Of a stretch of 64,000 nt of DNA, positions 23,500-33,210 are shown piece after piece; positions within the stretch are counted from its first letter, which is position 1, and every line of letters begins with the position of its first letter. The notes below the pieces were generated by a model that searched no databases, was not told where the DNA came from, and saw only the letters and a list, made by a program, of their open reading frames with translations. This DNA is from Adenanthera pavonina (Eukaryota > Streptophyta > Magnoliopsida > Fabales > Fabaceae), in assembly GCA_026686845.1 (NCBI GenBank), contig JAIVEN010000011.1, positions 21,438,501 to 21,502,500 on the forward strand. Direction: 5' to 3'. Position numbers and translations under genes: made by a program.

Positions 23500-24221
23500 A
23501 AATAATCGTCGATGAGTGGAAAACAATTTTTTGATTGAAAGATAATAATTATAAATTAATTTATAATTAATTAATTAATATATCATCAATCGATAATCAG
23601 TAACAGAATTACAGGATTCATTGCCTGATTCTTTATTAGAGCCGCTAAGTTTCGTAATTTTTTAATATTTTTTTCTTTTGTTTTCTTCTCAGCCTCTTTT
23701 TAATGTAATAAAAATTCAAACCCCAATACTTTGCATGCGATCGTTCTAATTTTATTTGTTATGGAATCAGGGGCGGGACAAGAGAAGAAAAGTAAAGGGC
23801 ACTCTGGTATATTAAAATCATGTCGTGATTTATATTTAATTGATAAGGAGTTGCACCAATTTAATTAGAGGTTTTGAATTTGAATCCTGAAAATGCAATC
23901 CATATTAAATACTTGGTGATAAAACTTACCACTAAAAATAATCCTACCTAGTTTGATTCAAATTAATTTGGATCCCGATAAATCCTTCAATTGAAATAGA
24001 GTAGGTTCAATTGAAATAGAGTAGGTTCAAGATATCAGATGTACACGTAAAAACATAAACCTATTGTTAGGAAGATAGGTTGTTAGAAACTTCTTGATGG
24101 TCTTGGTTTTTTCTTTTTCTCGTGATCATGTTATTTTTTTTTTGGCATAGTATTTATTAAAAAAGTTGGGGCTAGGGCAATGTTTACACAAAAAAATTTG
24201 AACAAAAAAGGAGGGGGCCAC
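23500..24221. other. Intergenic gap between the gene island and the Ty3 nest
   Basis: AT-rich. A direct repeat TTCAATTGAAATAGAGTAGG occurs twice at about 23990-24028. No gene or RNA is supported. Confidence 0.4.
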
Positions 24222-25153
24222 TAATAAGTGAATTCTTATGGAATCAATCCAAAGAATCCACTTTGATGAGTATGACATCTAGATCTTTGTGAAACAAGGA
24301 ACACAAAGACTAGACAGCAAAGAAAATGAACAAAATGGATGAAAACAGTAGCAAAAGAAAACAATAACAGAGAAGATAAGAATGATAGATGTTGGTCTTG
24401 AAAAGTAGAACTCAAGAGAACCGGTCTCTTGAACCTTAGTTCTAGTGACGCCACAAGGATTGACCAATCCTTTAATAAGTTTTAGTGTTCTCTCTAGCAC
24501 TCAAAGAAACACATGAGAAAAAACTCACAAATATGAAATTTTCATTCATCTCAATATGAAAAAACAAACATAAAAGTTAGCTTTAAATAGGTAAGGTAAA
24601 ATCTAATTTAATAAATCTAGAAAACCTAAATAATTAGGTTTAAGTAATCCTAATGGGATTAGAAGACTTTGGGCTCAAATAACACCCCTATTAGACCTAA
24701 AATACTGGTAAAAATAAAAGCCTAAAATAAAATAATGAAAATTCATAAAAATAATAAAAATAATACATAAGCTCTTATAAACATGCCACCACATTAATAA
24801 AATCATATGTTGGACACATGACATGCTTATTTACAAGTTGAGCGATAAAAAAACTACTAACTAACTAATTGGGCTTTATTAATTAACAAAGTTCAGCCCA
24901 CAATTAATAACAATAAAATTAACACTAATTAAGTCCAATAATGCTTAAGTCACATACTATTTTAATGAAGCACATGATCTTTTAATAATCTCCTCTAATG
25001 GGCTAATTTTGGGTTTGGATCTAAAACTTGTATTTTAGAGTTAATGATTTCACTTAAGCTTGGACTTTATGTTCAGCACCTTGATCAAGTCTTCCAAGCT
25101 CTCAATGTTCCTTTCCAAATTCTTGCAAGTCATGCTTAGCCCTTACTCTATCA
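24222..25153 (-). repeat. 3' LTR of the outer Ty3-like element
   Basis: It matches 36700-37629 along its full length with many substitutions and small indels, indicating an old insertion. The polypurine tract lies at 25154-25168. Confidence 0.8.
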
Positions 25154-25159
25154 TTATCT

Positions 25160-25399
25160 CCCTCCTCAAAGGGATTCGTCCTCGAATCTCCATAATCTAC
25201 GTGAAAAAAAAAGGGAACGATTAAAATCATCAAATAGATAATAAGGAGTATACTTACCTTTCAGACTTAATTGATGCTTTGTGGCTTTGATCTTCACATA
25301 AACTTGGAAGACAATATTCTCCCTTGGTTGTAAATTTAATTTAAATGTTCCTCTAAGCTTTTGCAACCAATCTCTAGGATCAAAAACCATACTATGCAA
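25160..25399 (-). pseudogene. Degenerate integrase C-terminus remnant
   Basis: The minus-strand frame contains VFDPRDWLQKLRG, then LQPRENIVFQVYVKI, and ends RFEDESL just before the polypurine tract. This parallels, position for position, the GDWVW, LHPRGDGPFQVLERI and NPFEEGG segments at the end of the intact Ty3 frame at 48960-50144. It is what remains of pol in this element. Confidence 0.55.
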
Positions 25400-26289
25400 T
25401 CCATTGGTTTAAATCACATATAACTCATTTTCATGGATTGGAAAACAAGAGCTTGCATTCACCTCACTAAAAACTTGTAACAAATAGCTAAAAACCAATT
25501 TAAAACAATAAAATTTAAATGGAACCAGGGTGTTAGTGGATTCATGGGGAATGATATGGAGACAAAACTTGACATAAAGGGACTTAATTGAAACCAAGGC
25601 ATGAGAAAGATCATACGGGATGAAATCTGGACAGACTTGAACATAATGCAATAAACTCAAAATCTGGATAGATTTAACATTAGATGATGATGCATAATGA
25701 TAAGATAAAGATAGAGAAGCAATGACTAAAGGAGCACATATTAACACAAAACCAAATGAAAGGAATGAACTAGAAAGAGAATGGAACATAATAGACTTAT
25801 GTGGATGAGATGGGACACAATGCCAACGATGGAGCATGAAAGCACATGACTTATCAAACACAAGCAACAAAGAAAGAAACACATATCTTATGAGACTCAC
25901 ATAACACATAAAATAGAAAACAAATTGGAGGGATACAAGAAACAATTTGAGGAGATTAAACTATCAATATTGGGACCAATTCTCTATTCAAGATTTAGCA
26001 AGATATCATATTCAATCCTATTATCACAATTAATAACATTAAACTCATTGGGATTTTCAAGTTCAGTACATCTCAATTCAGATTCCAATTCAATTGTTCC
26101 AACACAAGGGATATCATCAATATAAGCAACATCATTCATCTTACTAGAATTATCATATCTTAAATCACAAGAGACATTAATATCAGAGTTTTGAGGATTA
26201 GGCATACCTGCATTGGATTCTCTTATTGCATCATCAGTTGTTGAAGTGGTAGCAACATCATCATCCACTCGATCTACATTCCCTAATAG
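25400..26289 (-). other. Internal region of the outer Ty3-like element, unassigned
   Basis: This replaces most of pol. A 120-codon minus-strand frame (26346-25984) is acidic and Asn/Asp/Ser-rich, with an YIDDIPCVGTIELES stretch. A second frame (25945-25409) is hydrophobic and probably spurious. Neither has a recognised domain. Confidence 0.35.
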
Positions 26290-26419
26290 AATCACATGAA
26301 TCTTAGACAACAGATATTTGCATCTCCTTAGAATGTTCAACCACACTTTTAGCTTTGGATGACATGTATTTCTGCCTCAAGATTGCTCTCATTTCATTCC
26401 ATGTTATAGTGAAAGGTTC
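26290..26419 (-). pseudogene. Ty3 gag fragment, downstream half
   Basis: The frame TITWNEMRAILRQKYMSS followed by a stop corresponds to the RSWNEMKAIMRKRHVPNH segment of the gag at 45530-46363. It continues directly from the gag half at 35450-35801 once the copia insertion is removed. Confidence 0.65.
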
Positions 26420-27183
26420 TGTTAAGTTTAATGTAATAAAAGTTTTAATGATGACAAATATAGAGAAATAAGGAACAAAAGTATCATATGTGTCTAACAT
26501 ATATAATGTTCCTTATAGAAGTAAAATGTGCATTAGCATGTATTTAATTATGATTATAATGTATATATATATATATATCATACTATGTGCAAGTATATCC
26601 ACTGTACTTTTACAATGGATAATATAAATGACAAATATAGAGAAATAAGGAACAAAAGTATCATATGTGTCTAACATATATGATGTTTCTTATAGAAATA
26701 AAATGTGCATTAGCATGTATTGAATTATGGTTATAATGCATATATCATGCTATGTACTAATATATTCACTGTACTCTTATATTGTATAATACAAGATAGA
26801 CATATAAATTGGATTAATTACTTGGCTTGTAAGTGTAATACATTTAATATAGGATTGTCCAAGAAAGAAGAGTGAGTATTAGAATAAAGAAAAGAAAATC
26901 AACATCATTTGAAGACCTAGTCACTACGTATATTTTATTTTCTCTTAGGTCTTGAGGTGGGATTAATCTTTGAAAATTTCCTTAATCTTGTTACCATATG
27001 TTTTAAATGAGTTAGATTAAGTAAATATGATGTTAGCATATGTTAGAATTGAGAAATAATGGCTAACAAATGAATTTGGTGTTTGGCTCATGTTTTCAAA
27101 ATGGTTTTTATGAAAAGAGCTACCTTATGATGATAAAGTTTCAATTTCAAAGTTGTTTATAAGTGTTCTCATCTTGTTTTGAT

Positions 27184-28020
27184 GAAAAGGATTACCTTAT
27201 GTGCATAACCAGTGAAGGTTACGAGGATAAAAGACTTAATCTCATCTTTTCTAAATGTCCCTTCTTCGATTTCATGAAAAGGTATTAAGGTTATCCGCAT
27301 AATGTAGATGTACACCATGTCCTCGGCCCTGTCTAGGTCGTTATCCTAATAAGGTGCCTACCTTATTCACATAAGGGAGTGAACAGTGAATGCCACTTGT
27401 ACTATGAGCTTGTTATTCACAAAACCTAGGGAGGTAACGTGTAGGTTATCCACATAACCTAGGGAGGTTATCCTGATAACCGATGTTTTAGTACACTTGG
27501 ACTTTCTTCAGCTAAATTCGTTATCAGCATAACCTTGGGGGGTTATCTTGATAACATATGTTTTATAGAAACTTAGTTTGTGTTGATTGTTTTTCATAAC
27601 TTAATTTGTGATGATTAAACATTATCCGAATAAGGAATAACATCTTAATAGGTTATTCTAATAATTCTCAAAGGTATCCAAGTTTGTGATATGTTATTCG
27701 AACAACTAAGTAGGTTTTTCATAAAAATGTTTTTGAGCTAAAACTTAGTCATTCTGGAATGAACGTTATCCACATAACCTTGAGAGGTTATCCTGATAAC
27801 CTATGTTTTTCCAAAAACTAAGTTTGTGAAAATTTAATGTTATTCAAACAACTGAGTAAGTTTTCATGAAATTGTCTTTTAGCTAAAAATTTAGTCATTC
27901 TGGAATGAATGTTATCTGTATAACCTAGCTAGGTTATCCACATAATAAAAGTCTAACATTGAAACTAAGAGCCAATGGTTACTCGTTATTCGCATAACCT
28001 GAGGAGGTTATGCGAATAAC
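27184..28020 (+). promoter_or_regulatory. Array of GTTATCCGCATAAC-like dyads in U3
   Basis: Some 15-20 imperfect dyads of the form GGTTAT-N4-ATAACC lie between 27184 and 28020, often in back-to-back pairs such as TAACCTAGGGAGGTTATCC. The array ends about 110 bases upstream of the TATA box, an enhancer-like position. The half-site GGATAA/TTATCC is the I-box core bound by some plant MYB-related factors. A regulatory role is inference. Confidence 0.55.
27985..28020 (+). repeat. Perfect 16-bp stem-loop ending the dyad array
   Basis: Arms GTTATTCGCATAACCT (27985-28000) and AGGTTATGCGAATAAC (28005-28020) are exact reverse complements around a GAGG loop. The same structure is at 34726-34761 in the 3' LTR. 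A degenerate version lies at about 2959-2995. Confidence 0.9.
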
Positions 28021-28133
28021 CTTTGTTAGACGTATTTAATGTGGTAGTTGAATGATTCTTTTTACAGAGTCATGGCTAGAACTTGTCTCTAACGGATAGA
28101 TCTTGTGTCTAACGTCTAGTTACACCATAAATC

Positions 28134-28142
28134 TATAAATAG
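28134..28142 (+). promoter_or_regulatory. TATA box of the SIRE-like 5' LTR
   Basis: TATAAATAG, conserved at 34875-34883 in the 3' LTR and at 3080-3088 in the related LTR. Confidence 0.6.
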
Positions 28143-28707
28143 AATATCATTTAAACTTATGAAAAAACAATCTTAAGTGAGTTTATGTGAAAATGCTATT
28201 CATATACATAAAATCTTTTTGTATCAGCATCATCTAAAAAACCCACATCAATAGAGTGAGCTCTCAATGTATCATTTATTCTAAGAGAGAGTTTTCATTC
28301 TGTATTTATTCTTTTCTACAAAATTCTAGGTAGAATCTTAGTGTCGGGAAATACTAAGGGTATTACACATCATTATAAGGGTGTAGGGAGAGTGGCTTCA
28401 CAAGTGCATACTGAAACTTGTGGGATGTGTTGAGGCTTCACAGGTGCCCGGATCAAACCTATGGGATATAGTAGAAAATCTCAAGTGGTGACTTGGGGAC
28501 TGGATGTAGGCCAAGTGATTGGGCTGAACCAGTATAAATTGCTGTGTATTACTCTTCATCTTCTCTATTCAATTACTGCACTTAACTATCTCTGTTCATC
28601 CCTGTTTTGCTGCATATCTGGTGAATTTGGGTTGTAATCCAAATGGGGCGAAAATCTTGCATCACCCAATTCAGCGCCCCTCTTAGGTGACTAGCCAATC
28701 TAACAAT

Positions 28708-28722
28708 TGGTATCAAAGCTAG
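28708..28722 (+). other. Primer-binding site
   Basis: TGGTATCAAAGCTAG starts two bases after the 5' LTR, matching the initiator tRNA-Met complement used by most plant LTR elements. Confidence 0.8.
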
Positions 28723-28758
28723 GACTCCTAGCAAAGAATCTAATTATCTAGGAGCAAA

Positions 28759-30660
28759 ATGGCTAACTTTGGAGAGAACATTCTGCCACAAGGGAACAAC
28801 ATCAACAAATCTCTAGGCTTTAATGGTGAATACTATGGATACTGGAAGATGAGGATGCAGATTTATCTTCAATCCATAGACCTAAACATTTGGTTTGTTA
28901 TGCATAAGGATGACTTTGTGCCAAAGAAAAAGCAAAATGATGGCACATACAGAGATAAGCTAGAAGCCGAATGGGATAGTGATGATAAGTGAAGAGTCCT
29001 GCTAAACTTCATGGCAAAGCACTCCTTGGTTAGTGCTCTTTCACAAGTTGAATTTTTTAGAGTGTTAAATTGCAACACAGTAAAAAAATGTGGGATGCTC
29101 TGGAGATTGCTTATGAAGAAACCAAGGGAGTCAAGGAGAATAAGCTTAGCTCTCTCACAGTTGAATATGAAGTCTTCAAGATGAACAATGGTGAGCGTGT
29201 TAAAGAATTTCAAATTCATTTTACTCACATTGTAATTCATCTGGCAGCATTGGGGAATAACTACACACAAAGAGAACAAGTATGTAAAATACTCAAAGCT
29301 CTACCCAAAGAATAGCAATGAAAAGTGATAGCCATTGAAGAAACAAAAGGAGAATCATATCAATCTGTCACTGCATTGTTTGGGAGTTTTTTGAATATAA
29401 AGGAAAACTAGATCTTTTATGGGAACAGCAAAACAAAGGGAAAAAGCTAATGTTTAAAGCTACTACATCACAGAGCTCAGAAAATGATGATACTGATGAT
29501 GAAAGTGATGATAGCAGCAGTGATGATGAAGAGGATGAGCTGAAATAGTTGATCATCAAATTTGGCAAATTCCTCAACATAAAAAAGAAGGAGCTTCAGA
29601 AACAAAAATACTCCTATCATGCTAGTAAGTTGAAGCATCACTCAAAGAGGCAAGGAGGAAGATATGTAGAAAAGAAAAATGAGAAAGCTAAAGTGGCATA
29701 TATCTCCGCAATCTGGGGTAACAGTTCAGATAAAGAAAATGAGGATACCTATCCATGTTTGATGGCACTATCCAATAATGAGATATCAAATTTTGACTCT
29801 GAATTTGATTCTAAATTTTTTGTTGATGAGTTGCAAGATACTTATATTGAAATGCATGATGAACTGATTAGATTAGCTAAAGTACTTGCACTCAATAAAA
29901 GGAAAGTGATTTCCTTAGAAAATGAATTGCAATTAGAAGGGAATGAAAATGAATCACTTAAACAAAAAATAAATGATTTAGAAAATATCTGTGAAACCCA
30001 CACACACACTTCCTCTTGTGATTCATGTGATAAATTAGCTAAAGAAAAAGAGGAGTTAACTAACGTAATAGCCAATTTCACCCAAAGTAAGGATAAGTTA
30101 AATATTTTACTTGACAAATAGAAATGTATGTCAGACAAGCTGGGTACTGGCTATAGGAGCAAGTCTAAGGAGAAAAATAAATGTTATCAGGAATTCTCTG
30201 TGCCTATTATAATGCCTAACTTACCATCGTGCACATATTGTGGTAAAAATAGTCATATTACTTATTTGTGCAGCATAAGGAAAAATGGTTTGAGTAAAAG
30301 CATGAAATGGGTTCCAAAGAATACCATTAACCCTCCTAGACCCAAAAATAAGTGGGTACCAAAATGTTTTTCTAGTGTTTCATCTGTGTAGATCGAACCC
30401 AAGAGAGAAGAACAGATTGGTGGAAGAAAAAGGATGCTGAAAAGGAAACCTTCTCAAAGCTCCAAAATTGCAACTACAAATCACAAGGAAAAGCACTGGA
30501 AAAAATCCTCTCACTCATCTCAAGGAAAGAGCTTCAATGGAAATCAGATTGACCTTGAGAAGAGAAAGAGCAAAAACGCAAGAAGTAATGGCCTATATGC
30601 AAAAGGAAGACAAGATCAATACTACACTGCATACAAGCCAAAAATAACAAGAAAATGATC
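28759..30660 (+). pseudogene. SIRE-like copia gag polyprotein, broken by stops and frameshifts
   Basis: The reading starts MANFGENILPQGNNINKS and contains FNGEYYGYWKMRMQIYLQ, the usual copia gag N-terminus. A TGA at 28990 and a frameshift interrupt it. The frame 29070-29315 carries the UBN2-type gag core (KKMWDALEIAYEETKGVKE; NYTQREQVCKILKALP). The frame 29549-30121 is the coiled-coil, Glu/Lys-rich part with CDSCDKLAKEKEE. Frame 30128-30391 has the zinc knuckle CTYCGKNSHITYLC and MKWVPKN repeats. Breaks fall at 28990, about 29310-29550 and 30119. No pol follows. Gag would have packaged the RNA. Confidence 0.85.
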
Positions 30661-33210
30661 TTTGGTAACCTCTGACTCTTACCCTATTCAATTAATTTCA
30701 TTATATATATTATATTTGGGTAAGATAGAACTTAGGTTCAATATGAATTTTGAAATGTTTATACTGACCAACAGTGGACCCAAGTAAGAAAGGGTACCAA
30801 AGAAAGAAAAAGAATTTTCCCTTTGTTTTGCAGGTACTTCTTAATCTAAAATGGTGAAAATCTAACAAAATGAAGTACATTACACGTTGAAATAGAGTTA
30901 TGATGAAGAGAAAAGGCTTATGGGGATAACATAGCTAGATTGTCAGTGTTTATGAACTTTTCATATAGGGCTGAACAGGTTAGCCCGATGCCCGGTTAGC
31001 CCAGCCCGGCCACTTCAGGCCAATCGGGCCGGGCCAAGGTTAAGGCCAAGCACTCTAACCCCGGCCTAGCCCGACCTATATATATATATTTTAATTTTTT
31101 TCTAGTTTTTTATATATCTTAATTGATTTTTATAGAATTTTTTTTCTTAATGTATCTAATATAATACATTTTCTATGTAAATATTATAAAACTTTTTAAG
31201 ATTTTAATGTTTCAAATTTTTTTAAATTTTGAATTAATTTTTTAACTTAATATTTATGTAAAAATAATGTATAATGGTTAAATATTCATAAATTTTGAAC
31301 AATTTTATTTTTTTAAGATTATTTTTTAAGAAAATCTATTTTTAAGTATAAATAAATATATTTTTATTATTAAATAATTTTTTATTTTTTAATTTAAAAA
31401 AAAAAGATATATAGTATCGGGCCAGCCCGGTACTTGACTCGGTACTGGCCCGAGATACTTCGGGCTGGGCATCGGGTAGGGGTCAAACCCGACCCGGCCC
31501 GACCCATGATCACCCCTATTTTTATATATGGTTATTCGCATAACCCCATAGCCTTATACTGAAAATAAGCTGATTTTCTAATGTTCATAGACTCTATATT
31601 TGAGGTTATTTGGATAAGATGTGGAGTATTTCATGAAAATGAAAGTTTTTGTGAACCCTGGCCTCTATGAGACTCGATATTCGGATAAGGTCTCAATCTT
31701 ATATGCACAACCTGCCTTGTTTGCTTCTTTGTGTGTGCTTTGTGAAATTTGATTTTAGGATAACTTGCCTACCTTATCCACAAAACGTTACATCCAGAGA
31801 AGTGGTTCCCAAAATGAGAACGTTATTCGCATAAGATGGTAAGGTTATCTGGATAACATATTAATTGCCTATTATTTTGTGTGCTTTCTGCAAAACTCCT
31901 TTACATGAAAACATGGGGTGCTTGTTATGATAACTCGTCTCTTCTCTCTTCTGTCTTAATTTGGTTATGCGAACAACTTAAGGACCTTATCCACACAACC
32001 CAAGTAAACTGTGCCCCTGCATATACTCTCTAAGGATTGTTATTCGCATAACCCCCATACGTTATGCGCATAACGTCGAGACCATATATAGAAACCTTTG
32101 ATTTTCAGCAATCACTTCTATGGAAATCCTATCAATTGGTCTAGTATTTGATGCACTCAATTGATATCATACTAAAAAGAGGAAGAAGTTAGCTATTAAC
32201 CAAGCTTGGTTTGTAAGTGTTTAACAAGTTTTCATTTATGCTTGGTTGGTACTGATATATATAAGGTTATTAAAATAAAGTATGATCCTTGTTCAAATAA
32301 TGAACTATTTATTTCTGCTGATGCTTACTATGAAGTTCAATATTATGCAAGTCCATTTCTTTATTTGTATAACCAAACATGTTTACTTTTCATAATCTCC
32401 CTTGCTTACTGATTAATGATATGAAAAACATACATAATTGAGTAGATACTCATACTTAGGGGGAGCATATAACTTTACATGTAAAGGTTTCATAAAGGCT
32501 CTTTCTGGTTTAAAAGAATAATCACAATCATTTGCTCCTGTGTGAATATGCTTACCTATTGCATTGTGCATTCTTGGTTTTATCATATGAAATGCATAGA
32601 TTAAGGGGAAGCTTTTTCTGAAATCAAATTATTTATACTTTAGCTTACCCCATTTTGTTGAGAAGAGTTTTGGTTGCTTAATCTCTCAGTGATACTAAAG
32701 GAAGAAAATAACAACCCTTCAACTCCTAGATACCTCTTGTGATGTATGCATATCATAATCATCTTAACAAGAAGTATTATAACAATTGGTATTATAATAG
32801 TTTAAAGCAGCAAATGATATTAATTTTGATATCATAAACAATTGGTATAAATTTTTAAAATGGTTGGTAACAATTTGTATCAACTTTGATATCAGTAAGA
32901 ATTAGCATAATCTGAACATGAAATGTATAATAAATTTTGATGATAATTTGCATTTCAATTTGTGATTTTCTAAGTGCTTGAAACAATCCTAGACATCCGT
33001 GCTTACTGGTACAACTTTAAAAACAGGGGGAGAAAATATACTTATTATTCTTCAAACCTTTTTGTTGATGTAAAATAAGGAGAGAATATAGGTGAAAAAT
33101 ATGCATGTGCTTAAATCTGGAATAATCTAAATTGAATTCCATTATATGTGTTAATCATTCATCAGACATATTTTTCACTAGTGATTTATCATCATAAAAA
33201 AGGGGGAGAT
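30661..33210 (+). other. Non-coding 3' internal region of the SIRE-like element
   Basis: No RT, integrase or RNase H motif in any frame. From about 31530 to 32080 there are further dyads (GGTTATTCGCATAACCCC, CGTTATGCGCATAACG) like those of the LTR. Two gggggag-type purine runs and the final polypurine tract are present. Confidence 0.6.
30966..31518. mobile_element. hAT-like MITE with GC-rich ends
   Basis: The ends TAGGGCTGAACAGG and, inverted, TAGGGGTGATCATGG enclose GGCCCGGCC-rich subterminal repeats and an AT-rich core. Flanking 8-mers TTTTCATA (30958-30965) and TTTTTATA (31519-31526) agree at 7 of 8 positions, as expected of a hAT 8-bp target duplication. No transposase; 553 bp. Confidence 0.75.

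Larger units (their letters stand above)
26420..28705 (+). repeat. 5' LTR of the SIRE-like element
   Basis: It starts TGTTAAGTTT and ends ATCTAACA. It contains a 177-bp tandem duplication (26451-26627 and 26628 to about 26805) that the 3' LTR lacks, and lacks about 122 bases present in the 3' LTR. From about 26905 to 28596 it is nearly identical to 33646-35337. Confidence 0.85.

Noticed and set aside
25409..25945. 178-codon minus-strand ORF with hydrophobic stretches
   Set aside because: It lies in the non-coding middle of a degenerate Ty3-like element, has no homologous motif and is AT-driven; treated as spurious.
25984..26346. Acidic minus-strand ORF as a possible new retroelement protein
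   Set aside because: It overlaps the gag remnant frame and has no repeat family support visible here; kept only as an unassigned region and a finding.
27184..28020. Regularly repeated short palindromes that could be mistaken for a CRISPR array
   Set aside because: Repeats are degenerate, spacing is irregular, they lie inside plant LTRs, and there are no cas genes.
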